Below are positions 24,845 through 38,400 of a stretch of 64,000 bases of DNA, one piece after another. A model generated the notes under the pieces. It searched no databases, had not been told where the DNA came from, and was given only the letters and a program-made list of their open reading frames with translations. Position numbers and translations under genes: made by a program. Source of the stretch: G11 sp947167445 (GTDB lineage Bacteria; Bacillota; Clostridia; Lachnospirales; Lachnospiraceae); the NCBI GenBank assembly GCA_947167445.1, contig CAMVID010000005.1, positions 1-64,000 on the forward strand, given 5' to 3'. Positions within the stretch are counted from its first letter, which is position 1, and the number at the start of each line of letters is the position of its first letter.

Positions 24845-26125
24845 TCATCGCTGCACATTCCCATATCCCCCGGTCTCAAGTATCATGTCTTTCAATCCGG
24901 CAACACCTGGGAACCCTGCAGCCATCAGAGTCTCTGCCGCCTTGGAAAGGGCGGATTCAAATCCCGCTGCCACTTCATCAAATATCTTCAAGGTCTGATT
25001 CATGGTCATACCTATTTCATCTGAAGCATTTGCAAAGGTGCTTCTGTTCATCCTTCTTATGTCCAGTTCATCGTCGATGAAGAAACTCATTTCATTTGTC
25101 ATGTCATAAACACCGGTTGCCACGATGTCATACGCAGGTGCCAGGGAAATCTGCCTGAGATTCTCGCCATAAAGCAGCGAATAATTCTTAATGTGGCAGT
25201 CCGTGTTTCCGATTAAGAAATTAAAGCAGATAAGTTTCCAAAGTTTATTCTGGGCTGCGATGGGATTAGTGCAGTTCCTTCTGATCAGTTCAAACATTCT
25301 TCGAAGGTATCCACTGTTGGTTCTCTCATATTTCTCTGAGGCTGGAATTCCCAAGGCCTGAGCGAAATCCTCCTGATGCAATCGGCTCGGGATCTCCAAT
25401 TTTCCAATTCTTCCTTTGCCGGTAAAATCTCTGTCATATCTCCTCGTTGCATAAAGAATCTCTGAATCCTCACCTATCCCTGTATTGATAACGAAGCTTT
25501 CAGGCACGTCGATTCCAAGCCCTTTTGCCGTCAGCATACACATTTGCTCATTCAGTACCATCTTTGAAAAGCGCACATGGCTTTGCTTAACAATGTGCGT
25601 ACTGGGCGCATTTCCTCTTGGCAAGTACCAATCGCCGGTCGGCTCGTCATAGTATAAGCCCACTTTACCGCTGGCACCCGCAAGAGAAAGATGTGTTTCC
25701 ATGAGAATCTGCGTTGACCTACTTGCTCCTTCTGCAGCCAGTTCTTTTACTTTATCCATGGAGAGGAGTTCATAACCATCATCTTCCTCGTTATCTCCAC
25801 TTTCCATTATCTTTATGGCACCAATGCATTCTCTTCCAAGCACTGCCAATATGGAGAGATAGTCGTTTTCATCCGCTTTAATCCAATCAGCCACCGCTCT
25901 TCTTGAAAAGCCCTCAGGGAGAAGGCCTTCAAAGAAGTTCTTTGTTCTCTCGGGCGAGAAGATTTCCCCGGAAAGAGGAAGAGCTATTGATATTGGATGG
26001 CTGTCGGCTGATTCCAAATATGCCTTTGAATACTGGAAGCAGGCATCCGCAGATGAATTTCCAATGATATTCCCAACATGACAAAATTTGCCGTTAATCT
26101 CCAGATATACACCAAGATTTCTCAT
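24845..26125 (-). CDS. hipA: HipA family serine/threonine kinase toxin
   Basis: A 426-residue full-length HipA. HipA kinases phosphorylate targets such as glutamyl-tRNA synthetase in E. coli, causing growth arrest and persistence; the target here is unknown. Visible are the N-terminal small domain (GNIIGNSSADACFQYSKAYL; PLSGEIFSPE; FFEGLLPEG), the glycine-rich loop LSLAGASGKVGLYYD (about 148-160) followed by WYLPRGNAPSTHIVK, the catalytic LIGNTDCHIKNYSLLY (about 303-318) and APAYDIV (about 328, metal-binding Asp). It lies 3 bp after hipB, which should neutralise and co-repress. Confidence 0.93.
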   Translation of the reverse strand: MRNLGVYLEINGKFCHVGNIIGNSSADACFQYSKAYLESADSHPISIALPLSGEIFSPERTKNFFEGLLPEGFSRRAVADWIKADENDYLSILAVLGRECIGAIKIMESGDNEEDDGYELLSMDKVKELAAEGASRSTQILMETHLSLAGASGKVGLYYDEPTGDWYLPRGNAPSTHIVKQSHVRFSKMVLNEQMCMLTAKGLGIDVPESFVINTGIGEDSEILYATRRYDRDFTGKGRIGKLEIPSRLHQEDFAQALGIPASEKYERTNSGYLRRMFELIRRNCTNPIAAQNKLWKLICFNFLIGNTDCHIKNYSLLYGENLRQISLAPAYDIVATGVYDMTNEMSFFIDDELDIRRMNRSTFANASDEIGMTMNQTLKIFDEVAAGFESALSKAAETLMAAGFPGVAGLKDMILETGGYGNVQR

Positions 26126-26128
26126 AGG

Positions 26129-26341
26129 CTACCCTCTCTCAGTAAGTTCAACATCAATTCCCAAAAGATTGGCAAGATAAATGGCCTTGCCAAGCTCTAT
26201 GGTTGCCTTGCCATTCTCCAAATCAGAAATGTAGCTTGCGCTGATTCCGCTGACCTCACATATGTATTTCTGGGTGTAGCCCATTTTCTTTCGCTGCCTT
26301 TTTATGACTTCACCAAATGTATTCGCATCAAAAACCTTCAT
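26129..26341 (-). CDS. hipB: HipB-like HTH antitoxin/repressor
   Basis: A 70-residue XRE-type helix-turn-helix protein (GEVIKRQRKKMGYTQKYICE, then SGISASYISDLENG with the recognition helix). It is essentially one DNA-binding domain, like E. coli HipB. It should bind HipA and repress the operon. The ATG has AAAGGAG immediately preceded by a perfect palindromic operator. Three palindromes upstream fit autoregulation. hipA follows after 3 bp. Confidence 0.93.
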   Translation of the reverse strand: MKVFDANTFGEVIKRQRKKMGYTQKYICEVSGISASYISDLENGKATIELGKAIYLANLLGIDVELTERG

Positions 26342-26353
26342 GATTCTCCTTTC

Positions 26354-26369
26354 ATAGCCGTACGGCTAT
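26354..26369. promoter_or_regulatory. hip operator O1
   Basis: Perfect 16-bp palindrome ATAGCCGTACGGCTAT next to the hipB ribosome binding site. Its centre is 39 bp from that of O2. Confidence 0.85.
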
Positions 26370-26392
26370 GCGAGCAGTTTGAGAGCATAAAT

Positions 26393-26408
26393 ATAGCCGT
26401 TCGACTAT
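26393..26408. promoter_or_regulatory. hip operator O2
   Basis: Imperfect copy ATAGCCGTTCGACTAT, in the transcribed leader just downstream of the predicted start site. Centre-to-centre spacing is 39 bp to both neighbours. Confidence 0.8.
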
Positions 26409-26422
26409 ATTCTCCTGTTTCC

Positions 26423-26452
26423 ATTATAAATATAGTCGTACGGCTATGTCAA
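26423..26452 (-). promoter_or_regulatory. hipBA promoter
   Basis: Consensus TTGACA (26447-26452) and TATAAT (26423-26428) with an 18-bp spacer. The -35 lies 3 bp beyond the stop codon of the giant surface-protein gene, leaving no room for a terminator between them. Confidence 0.85.
26432..26447. promoter_or_regulatory. hip operator O3 in promoter spacer
   Basis: Palindrome ATAGTCGTACGGCTAT with one mismatch, lying almost entirely inside the 18-bp promoter spacer, so bound repressor would occlude RNA polymerase. Confidence 0.85.
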
Positions 26453-26454
26453 TA

Positions 26455-29400
26455 CTATTCTTTTTTTCTCGTTATATACTTTCCGCCGCCTTCAACTCCG
26501 GCGGAGATGATTAGCATCGCCCAGGCAGCGTATATATCCCACTTACATTCTCCGAAGGCAAAACCGATAATTGCTCCGGTCAGGTTAAGGGCTATAACTG
26601 CCGCCAGCTGGAGATTGAATCCCTTTCTTCCCGCGGGTTTCTTATCCTCCAAACCGTCTTCATTCTTCTCTTCCTTCCTGTATATTGCGCAGAAGTAAAT
26701 GAGAGCAATGGCCACGGATATCATAAGCATAAGGAGAATCAGCCAGTGGATATAACAGGTGCCAAATTTGGAAACAACCATATAGGTTGAGAAGTTATCC
26801 ACGTTCAAGGCAACCTGTCCGTCTTCAATAATGGTGAAGTCTATAAATTTAGCAAGAGGTACTCCGTTTTCGTCGATGTAAACCTGCAAAATGGAGCCGC
26901 CGTTTCTCAGGGCCTCAAGCATCTCTTCCGGAAGTTTCACTGAAACTCCCACGTAAGAGTAGTTCTCATTGACCTTTCTCTCCTCGGCGTCGCCTACCTT
27001 AACATAGAACACCGATCTAAAGGTTCCGATTACATCAGAATCCTTAAGGGCTTCACTTACCACTGCAAGATGACTCTTTTCAGTATCTTCTGTCTCGTTG
27101 ACCTCTACTCTGAAAATAAGATCTTCTCCGGCAGCAAAGGAATCAAGTTCCTCCTTGGTAAGGAGTTCCTTACTCATTCTTTCTGTGTCGGCTTCTGTGA
27201 CGGAACATCCAACATCCTTGTTTCTTGTGCCGATGACTTCAACAGTTCTTTCCCCGGATGCATCAATTATATCAGCAGACCCTACAAGGTTTCCTTTATT
27301 GTCAGGCTCTTCATGGGCTCCCTCTGAATCCGGCTCACCGGCCCCTGTATTCTCAAGCCTGTTATCCTCACGAATGGTATCTCCCGCTGTCTTAACAGTC
27401 TCAGGAACGCTTCCGGTCTCAGGATTTGCACCTGAATCCGGAGTTCTCCATGTCGGATTGTCATTGTCGTCATCGCCTGAATCGTCACCCGAACCGCTGT
27501 CTCCCTGAGAGCTGTTTCCGGTAATGATAATGATGTGATCCACAAATGATAATCTTCCGTTGGCATAAGTGATTTCGTAGTTGGAAGTTACATCCACGCC
27601 ACTTCTCATAATCACCGCATCACTCGGAACATTGTCCGCTTCACCCAAAGCATCAAGGGAACCTGTAATCAGGATTGAATCCAGGGTATCGTTTGGAGCG
27701 AAGCTGTCACCCGAAGCAAGATGCCATGTATCACAGGTAAGGGTGCTTCCCTCTGTAAATACTTCCTGCTTACTGTCTGCAACGATGGTAATGTTTCTCT
27801 TTGAAACTGTGTAATCAGCTGTTACGGTGGAGATTATGTAGTTAGGATTTGTTGCCGTTACCGAAAGAGCATCGGCATAAGTTCCAACCACTGTATTCTC
27901 ATCGGTGGTGGAGCTTACTGTGGCAGTAATCTCTCCGGGTACCGCTATGGAACCGCTTACCACATGCCAGGTAAGGTGTGAAGGTGTGTCGCCGTACCTG
28001 CCTGTGGCATTATCGGGAGCAATTGTAATGCTTCTTGGCTTTACTTCGATGCTTCCGGACATGGTGCTTACATCATAGCTTGAAATAATGTTTGCTCCTG
28101 AAGCATTGGTTATTGTAACCGCATCTATTGTGTTGACGCCGATACCGACATCCTTTTGTCCGGAATCTGCCGTCATTACTGCCCTTAATGAATCACCCGA
28201 AGCCAGGGAACCTGTCGTGACTGAGTATCCGTCAGCCTTCGTCCTGAAGGTTCCATCATAGGTAAAAGCGTCTGCTCCTACAGCACTTCCTGCGGTGACG
28301 GTTATGGGTCTCTTTGTAATCGAGAGAGTTCCGGGTATGTATGTAATTTCGTAGTTTCCGGTAACATCAGTTCCTGCCCTCTTAACAACGGCATTGGAAA
28401 TCACGTTATCGGTATTTCCGGTGGTTCCGTAGTAGGTAATGCTTCCTGCCAAGGTAACGTCTGAAAGTTCATCTCCTGCCACCAAACCGTTTGTAGACAG
28501 AACTGCTTCATCAATTGTGGCTGATGAATAGGTCCCTGCCTTTGTAAAAGCAGTGCCGTCATACTGTCTTGTAAAGCTCTTTGCTCTGACGCTTAAGGGC
28601 TTCTTAGTAACAGTAAGTCCACCGTTAAGTTTACTGATTTCATAACAATCAGTAACATCGACTCCACCTGCGTCCGTTACGGTAACGTGGTCGATAACGT
28701 TTGGAGCTGCTGTCACAGAATTTCCTGCATATCTTACATTTGTAACAGTACTTTCAGCTGTCATTACCGCTGTAATGGTATCACCGCTTACAAGGCTTCC
28801 TGCAGTTACTGACGCATCGCTTGTGGTAAGAGGTGTTCCATCATACATCTTTGTTGCGCTTTCAGCTGTAACTGTAATGGGTCTCTTTGTTACTGTCAGG
28901 TTTCCTGCAACGTAGGTAATATCATAGTTTCCTGTTATGTCAGTGCCGTTTGAGTCAGAAATATGAGCACCCGATATGGTGTTTGCTCCCGTTCCTGCCC
29001 TTGTCTGACTTCCGGTTATGCTTATGGATGATACGCTGTCTCCTGTTACCAGAGGAGTGTGTGTATAGTCAGGAGCTGCAGGGTCTGTACTGTTCTTTAC
29101 AAGAGCTGTTCCGTCATAAACCTTGGTGGCATTTCCTGATGTAAAGGTAACTGCGCGTTTATTGATGGTTACGGTTCCTGTTCCTGATAATCCTTCGTAG
29201 TTATCCATAACAACGTAGTAGTAAACCGTGTAGTTTCCTACGTTTCCGCCATTATTTACAACATCTCTGAATTCAGGGCTTGTAAGGCTTCCTGCACTTA
29301 AGTAGTTGGACTCGTTAAGCGCTGAAGTTCCGTAGTAAACAGTGGGGCCTTCATCTGTGAATAATGCATGAGGCACAACGCTTATTCCGTGAGTCAGACC

Positions 29401-32400
29401 ATCATAGGTTCCCACATAGTTGTTGACATTTGCTGTAAGCGCAGCCTTTGTTACCTCATAATCTCCGGTCACAGTTGTTACTTCATAGTTTCCGTGAGAA
29501 TCCGTGTAGTTTACAGTAATGCTTCCCGTATGAGTTCCGACTGCTGAACGGTTATTTAAGGTTGTAACCGCTGTCGCATGTAGCTCGGTTAAAATATTTG
29601 CAGCGCTTAATGTAGCGTCACTTCCTGATGTGACTGATACGGTAAGGGGCTTAATTGCCGTTCCGTAGCTGCTTCCGTTAGTTCCAAGCTTATTATCTGC
29701 CTTAAGTGTTACCGGTCTCTTTGTAATGGTAAGAGTTCCGGGTACATAGGTAATCTCGTATGAACCTGTAACATCTTCTCCCTGTGCGTTCTTAATAACC
29801 GCTCCTGAAGGAGTGTTGTTTACATGATCTGTTCCACTGACTCCTCCGTCTCTGTTTGCGATGCTTCCCTGAAGAGTCAAAGCTTCGAGAGAATCACCGG
29901 TTGCCAGTGAAGTATTGGTAAATCCTGTGGAAGGAAGGATTGCTGTGGTGGCAAATGTAAGAGGTGTTCCGTCATAAACCTTTGAGTTATCGCTTCCTGT
30001 AATGGTTACGGGCTTTCTTGTAATAGTAAGTCCGCCGTTAAGCTTACTGATTTCATAACAATCAGTAACATCGACTCCGCCTGCATCCGTTACGGTAACG
30101 TGGTCGATAACGTTGGGAGCAGCTGTCACAGAATTTCCTGCATATCTTACGTTTGTAACAGTACTTTCAGCTGTCATTACCGCTGTAATGGTATCACCGC
30201 TTACTAGGCTTCCTGCAGTTACTGACGCATCGCTTGTGGTAAGAGGTGTTCCGTCATACATCTTTGTTGCACTTCCCGCCGTAACTGTAATGGGTCTCTT
30301 TGTTACTGTCAGGTTTCCTGCAACGTAGGTAATATCATAGTTTCCTGTTATGTCAGTGCCGTTTGAGTCAGAAATATGAGCACCCGATATGGTGTTTGCT
30401 CCCGTTCCTGCCCTTGTCTGACTTCCGGTTATGCTTATGGATGATACGCTGTCTCCTGTTACCAGAGGAGTGTGTGTATAGTCAGGAGCTGCAGGGTCTG
30501 TACTGTTCTTTACAAGAGCTGTTCCGTCATAAACCTTGGTGGCATTTCCTGATGTAAAGGTAACTGCGCGTTTATTGATGGTTACGGTTCCTGTTCCTGA
30601 TAATCCTTCGTAGTTATCCATAACAACGTAGTAGTAAACCGTGTAGTTTCCTACGTTTCCGCCATTATTTACAACATCTCTGAATTCAGGGCTTGTAAGG
30701 CTTCCTGCACTTAAGTAGTTGGACTCGTTAAGCGCTGAAGTTCCGTAGTAAACAGTGGGGCCTTCATCTGTGAATAATGCATGAGGCACAACGCTTATTC
30801 CGTGAGTCAGACCATCATAGGTTCCCACATAGTTGTTGACATTTGCTGTAAGCGCAGCCTTTGTTACCTCATAATCTCCGGTCACAGTTGTTACTTCATA
30901 GTTTCCGTGAGAATCCGTGTAGTTTACAGTAATGCTTCCCGTATGAGTTCCGACTGCTGAACGGTTATTTAAGGTTGTAACCGCTGTCGCATGTAGCTCG
31001 GTTAAAATATTTGCAGCGCTTAATGTAGCGTCACTTCCTGATGTGACTGATACGGTAAGGGGCTTAATTGCCGTTCCGTAGCTGCTTCCGTTAGTTCCAA
31101 GCTTATTATCTGCCTTAAGTGTTACCGGTCTCTTTGTAATGGTAAGAGTTCCGGGTACATAGGTAATCTCGTATGAACCTGTAACATCTTCTCCCTGTGC
31201 GTTCTTAATAACCGCTCCTGAAGGAGTGTTGTTTACATGATCTGTTCCACCGGTTCCTCCGTCTCTGTTTGTGATGCTTCCCTGAAGAGTCAAAGCTTCG
31301 AGAGAATCACCGGTTGCCAGAGCAGTGTTGGTAAATCCTGTGGAAGGAAGTGAATCTGTAGTTTCAAAGGTAAGAGGTGTTCCGTCGTAGGGCTTTGAAG
31401 CAGTGCTTCCCGTTATGGTAACAGCCTTCTTTGTAACCGCCAAAGTTCCGGTTCCAAGAGTGATCTCATAGTTTGAAGTCTTATCAACTGCTCCGTCTTT
31501 GATAACAACATTGGATACTGTGTTTACAGCTTCACCAAAGGATGTTCTTGATCCTGTAACTGTAGCTGTAACACTGTGTCCCGTTGCAAGAGTATTGCCA
31601 TGGGTTACTCCGTCTTCAACGATAAATCCTTCATTTGTAAGAGCAGTACCGTTATAGGCTCTGGTATCAGAAACCGCAGTAACGGTTACGGGCCTCTTTG
31701 TTACTGTCAGATTTCCGTTGTTGTATGTTATTTCGTAGTTATTCCTTGATGTAGGTATTAAAGTTCCGTTGGCATCAAATACTACCTTGTTTCCACGCTT
31801 AATTACCACATTTGAAATTGTATTCGCCCTTGTCGATACATCGGTAATGGTCTGGGCAAGGGATACATTATCAATGCTGTCCCCTGTTGCTATGGCATCG
31901 CCGGTGCTGCCTGAGTTTGCGCCAAGGGTTGCGTTAATCAGACTCGTGTCATTCTTTGCATGGGACTGTGCGTCATAAACCCAGGTTTCGGAAGGTGAGG
32001 AAAGGACGATTTTTCTAGGCAAAATCTTTGCATCCGCAACCTTCGTATAGTATACGGTTCCGTCACTTACAGTAATTCGACATACGTACTTTGCATTTTC
32101 TTCCACATAGGATATTGCGTATGTTTCCGCTGTGGCTCCGGCTATCTCCTGACCGTTCTTCATCCACTGGTATGTGAAGGTCTGAGTATCATTTGCGTAT
32201 ATAGCCTTCATGACAAGAGGCTGACCATCGTACTCTTTCACAAAGGAATCCGGATTGGAGAGGTTACTCTCTATTCCCGCTACGATGGTTATAACTGCCT
32301 GATAAACAGCCGTATCAGAATCATCACAGTTACTCTTATCTGTGGCATTACCATCCACAACAGCTTTTACAAAGAGGAAGTAGGTTCCTGCCTCTGTAAT

Positions 32401-35400
32401 GATATCCGTGAAGTCATATGAAGGTGAAACACTGTCAGCTACTGTTACGCTTCCACCGGGAATCGCAACGGCTTCTTCCACAGGCCTGCCGATTCCTGCA
32501 CGCTTAAGCTCAACCTGATACTTGACGTTGATGTTTGATGCCGACTTACCGCCTGCTCCGTTATTCTCCACGGGACCTGTAACCTTGTTCCAATGAGTCA
32601 GTCCATAGGGGGCTGTAGGTGAAGCGGTCATGGTCAATCCTGTAGGAGTGTCAAGTTTCGCCTTCGTTACAGTATATGGAATGGCTGCAGTAAAGGTTTC
32701 GGGATAGTTGGTGCTCTCTCTTAACTTACCTCGCAGGTAGTAGGTTCCAACGTTTGTATATATGGTGCTGTCGGTGGCAGGATTATAATCTGCGAAGGTT
32801 CCTGAAGGAGATGTTGAGTACTGCCATGTCAAATAGCTGTCAACACTTGCGGGGGCGATATCCTCTTCAAGGAGTCCCACATTGGTTATTACCGGAGTTC
32901 CTCTTACTGAACCATAGGTCCATGAAATGGTGTCCACATTGCCGCCGGTGGTTTGGAACTTGGCTGCAGGAGTGTAAGTACCCTTTTGAACCGTCAGCTT
33001 CACATTGTTTGTGGTATAAGTTTTGCTTTCCCCGTTGTCTTTTCTTGTGGCCTTAACTTTACATCTGATCCAGTATCTGTTGGCACCGGTCTCAAGTTTT
33101 TTGCCCGAATCATTGAGGGTCGGCAGTTTATAATGATCCTCCGCAGAACCGGTCACCTTCTCGTTCCATGAGGAGGCAGTAAACTGCGTGTTCTTTTCAT
33201 CTAGAATGTACCAGGTATATTCGAAATCATACCCATCAAGGCCCACGTTATCTCCGGAAACCGCCACAGGTGTTGCCGTAACAACCGGCGCTTCCGAAGT
33301 ACCAAAGCCATAATAAGCATTATGATTAATAGCTGAAACAGTGGCATTACACAAAGCCTGCGTCTTAGGCAGGTTCACTGTTACGGTCTCACTTGCCGTG
33401 GCAGCCGCTAAATCATTGGCCACTTTTATGGTTCCCGAGAATATATGCTTTGAATTGACCAAGGCAAAACCGGGAGTTCCTACGAAATCAATTATTGTGT
33501 TATCAGATACCGAAGCTTCGGGATTGTAGCCTGTTCCATTTGCGATTTCGGCTCTGAACTTAAGGGTCTCACCCTGAATAGCGTAAAGGCTTCTGTGGGG
33601 AGTATCCGTATTGTCAGAACCATAGGAAAGGCTGATGGGATCTCCGCTTACACCGTCGATGGTAACATCTGAAGCTTTACCCGCATTCTCAGTTCCAAAG
33701 GCCGCACTCACTTCGATTACCTTTTTGGAATCAGTCGTTACCGCATTATTGGTGGAATCGCCCACATTTGTCTTGCCTGCATTGTTGGTTTCAGAAGCAA
33801 TGGTCTTAACCTTTACTGTATATGAGCCTGAGGCTTCATGCATTTTATTGGCAAAATTATATGTGAGGGTGCTGCTTTCAACATTTACTGTATCCACAAC
33901 ACTTCCGTCTTTAAGAAGCTGCAGCTGATACCCGTCCACCGTCACATCACCGATTCCTGTACTTGCAGGCCAGGAAACCACTCCGGGAACTGTGGTACTC
34001 CATGTAGGAGTTTTGGCTGAAAGATTGGTTTTCTTAACCTTCAGATGTCCCTCTTCATAGGTTATCTGATAGTTGGAGTTGGTTACACCGCTTACGGTAA
34101 TCGGGTATCCGGGATTGGTATTAACAGGTGAATATGACCCTGCAACTGCAGAATAGCTGTCCACGCTGTATGACAACTGACCGCCAAAATCCGCCGTTGC
34201 ATCAAGAGTTTCACCATTCTTAAGGCCTGTTACCGTATAGGTGTAGGATGTGGGCTTTTGCTGTCCATATTTTATTTCCTTGTCATCGGCCTTAATGGTT
34301 AAAGGAGCCACATATATTCCTGCCTTGGCGCTCTTATCGGTATGTTCATCAAAGGCATATCGATTTCTAAGGTAAGGACCAAGTTCGTATTCAACGGTAA
34401 TGTCCTTGTCTGTTCCCACATTCTTATCTGAATATGAGCAGTTCGAGAAGTCGAAAGTAATAACTGCTTCTTCCCTGTGGTCTCTAAGATACTGAGCATC
34501 AGAAGGAAGGAGACAATAAGCATCCCCCTTACTCTGATCGGCAAGGTCATCTATAAGCAAATCTCTCGCCTTAACAGTTATCTGTCCGTTCAAGACATTG
34601 GTTGTTCCATCGTACTCTTTATCTATTACCTTAATAAGGTTAATCAGGTTGCCTACCCTGATGAATATCTTACTTGGAATAACCTTGAACAGTCCGATTC
34701 TCTTTATAACATTGTAGTTGTCAAGGACTGGATCTCCGGATAGTTTAATATCGTAATCTCCAATCAGAGTGCTCAGTTCCGGAGTAAAGCTGTTTTCGGT
34801 TCCTTTTGTCGTTACATAAGAAGCCAAAACACTCAATTCACTTGAAAGGCTTTCACTGCTGTCCCATCCGTCAACAAAGCCTTCATAGGTCCAGTCAAAA
34901 ACAGGAATATAACCGGGGTTATCTTCAACTCCGATTTTATATTTCATAACCTTGTCGTTAGGCTTTATAATCAGATCCTTCTTAACCACATGTAAATGGT
35001 CATCAAAGACCACAGGGTCTGTCAAAGGTGTTCCGCCCACACAAATCCTGTAGTTATCACTGTCAAAGCTGCTGTCGATACCAACCGTGACATCATAGTC
35101 TCCAACTCCCCTTGAAGAAGCCAAAGAAGAATCATAGGTATCACTTACTGCAAAGCTGCCTGTAAGATTACTTTCATTCTCACCGGTCAAAAAGCCTGTC
35201 AAGGTAATGTGGTATTTTCCTGTCTCATCGGAGTAGGAATAACCTGAAACATCGGCGTCACCGTAGATTATCTGTTTTTCACCAAGGGATAGAGAAAGGT
35301 CAATCTTTGTAATTGATGCAGCTATGTCAAGGGTTGATGAAGTGGTAATTGCATTGCCTTCCCCATCAGTCAAAAGATAGTTGTCATTGTTGATAACCAT

Positions 35401-38400
35401 GTTTGTGAGTGTGACTTTATTGGCTGTTGCCACATCCTTGGTATTAAAGGAGGCCTCAAAGCTGTCAAGATCAAGACTGTCCGCATCTGCAGGAAGAACA
35501 CCCTTCGCAGAATTTCCGGATCCTGTCCCTGTCCCGAATACATAGTCCTGAGTCTTCGTAACAAGGCCTGAAGCCACATCTGTTGTCTTGTCATAACTCT
35601 TTGTCACATCAGGATTCGCAGCCGATGCAATGCTTACGGGTCTCTTTGTGACGGTAAGCACTGAGTTGGTGCTGTCTTCTTCCCACTCAAATTCGTAGTC
35701 AGCAGAACTCATTGATGAAACGTCAACCTTGATTTCATAGCTTCCAACTCCGATTGTTCCGGGCACATACTGCTGCCAGGAGGAGTTCACCTTAATAAGG
35801 TATGCGGGAGCGCCTGTAATCTGGGCACTCACATTATCATAGGCATAGGTCTTGAATTCTCCGTTTTCATAGAAGCCTGATAAAGTGCTGTCAAAATCAG
35901 CATTTTCTCCGTAAACCACACTAAGTCCGTCAGCTTTCACCTTCACTGTGGTTGCTGTTATAGCGGCTGTGGCTGTGTTCTGTGAATTGGCCACATCAAG
36001 GTAATAGTTTTTGAGGCAGTCCTTACCGGGCGCATTTATAAGTGAGTCCGCACTTAAAGTAAGGTTTACTGTCTCAGAGTTATTTACGTGATAATCCGCA
36101 AATGCGGCTGTAATCTTACTTGCATCAAGGGCCAGTGTATCTCTCACACCACTTAAGGAATTGACAAAGAGTTCAGCAGCTCCTGAAGGAACAAAGGTAA
36201 CTGCACTGACATCAATTCCGGTTACAGAGGTGGTGCCGTCATATTCCTTGTTAGCTGCCGTAATTCCGGAAACTGTTACAGGACATTTCTCGATGGTTAA
36301 TGTACCTGTCTTGTATGTGATATCGTAGTTATCGTTTTTGATTCTTCCGCCGGCATCGGTAATTACCAGGTTCTTCATTGACAAGTCATCATATGAGCCT
36401 GCATCCACGTAGGATTTCACGCTTTGGGCAGTACTCATGTGATTGTTCACAAGGCCTGAAGTCCTGTACCCGGTAATAGTTCTGGCTGAACCGTTGTAGG
36501 TTACGGTGGCATCATCAGGAGTAACGGTTACCGGCCTCTTTCCGATAACATATTTCTGGTTTGTAACACTGAAGCTGTAGTCGGATGACTCATAATGAGA
36601 GTTTGCAGCTACGGTTACATTTGCTACCGCATTATAAGTGCCCACACCATCCTGCATATTGGATACGGAAAGGGTGTTTCTGATATCTGTATCTATATCA
36701 GGAATAGCATAGGTCTGGTTCTCTGAAACTCTGATTTCGGGTCCCTGTCTTAAGCCGTTATATACGTAGAAAGGAACTGTCTCTCCATCAACCACTGTGG
36801 TTTCGGCGGGGAATACCCACTCGATATCCAGTGGACGAGGAGTGATTGTACCCGAGAATGACAGGGTCGCATGGTCAGGGAACACGTAGTCATGAATAAC
36901 ATTGCCGTTACTCTTGTTTACAATCTTCATGTTTTCAACTGTAAACACCTTGGCATGCCTTACATGTTCGCTGTTATAGTTTGCATCACAATCAAGAACA
37001 TATGCCTGGGTATCGGCATCCCCTGCAATATATCCCTGGATCGTGTAGAAGTCTCCCTGAGCAAAGGTATATAAATCCGTTCCCTCAGTGGTTGCATTTC
37101 CGGAAACTCCGGCATATCCGTCATAAATCTTGCTGAAGGTATGAGCCGTGGCTCTGATGCTTACGGTCTTGGGATGAATATATACATCTTCATTCCCTAC
37201 ATAATCGTTGAAGTTTCCGGTCTTATCCTTTATGTAGAAATATGTGGTATGTAAAGTGTCTCCATAGCCCTCCTCGTAATTAACGTGGGTGTAGGTGGGA
37301 ACCACATTTGTTACTCCCGAAAGAGTATCCAGATTTCCGGCATCAATATAAGTGTCCGGATGATAGAATATCTCATAATCTCCGGGATTAGAGGGACTGT
37401 TTACTGTCAGGCTTATGGAATGAGGATTATTATCGTAAATTCCGTTATATCCCACGGTGCTTACACTCATATCGGCCTTATCCACAGTCACCGTATAACT
37501 TGCAGAAACCTCTCCTGCTCTCCCATTATCGGTTCTTTCGTAGCTGATTACACACTTATATTCGTAGCTTCCTGCGTTTTTGCCCGTTGTAAATCTGTAT
37601 GTGGAGGCTGTGGTGGTTCCGTCTGTAGGAGTGATATCTTCACTGTCGGTTACAAGGTACCACTGATAGCCGGTAATCTTGGTCTTTGAAGCCTGAGCAT
37701 TGTATTCGTCTATCTGGGCCTGGCTCATTCCTGCGCATTCAGCATCCGCACTTGTGAAATGAGTACTTACAATGGCGGTAATGGAATTATCCGCAGAGTC
37801 TGCATATCCGTAGATATATGAGTTTTTACCCGAAAAACTGATCTTTGGAACTACTATGGTATTGGGCCTTACAACCGCTGTGTAGGACGCGCTACCTCTG
37901 ACAAGAATATCGGTTGTAAGACTGTCTGAAACAGCCACTGTTCCCTCTTTTATTGCCCCGTTTTCGATGTCGTCTGTCTGATACCAGCCAACGAAGGTAT
38001 AGCCCTCACTCATAACGGCAGTAACTCTTATGGTCTCGCCGAAGAAATAGGGCCCGGCTCCGATTAAGGTAAGGCCGGCTTCTCCTCCATCCAGTGAAAG
38101 GCCCAGAAGTTCAATGCTGTAGTTGGCGGTTCTTGGATAGTAGAGCTCAAGGTTCATGCCATACTTGGCTGCAGGACATGTGGCATCGGCGTCATATCTG
38201 ATAACGTTTAATGCATCCTTGTACAGTGCATAGGTAAAATCGTAATTTTCGAATGTATTGTCTGCAAAAGCAAGATTCCTCAAAACAACAGGGGCCTCGC
38301 TGGTTAAATCTGCACTTGTCTCGGCAGCCACCAGATCCGACTCATTGACACTTACTGCGTTTCCGTCACCGGTTGCTGCATCGAAATAGTATTTGGTGCC

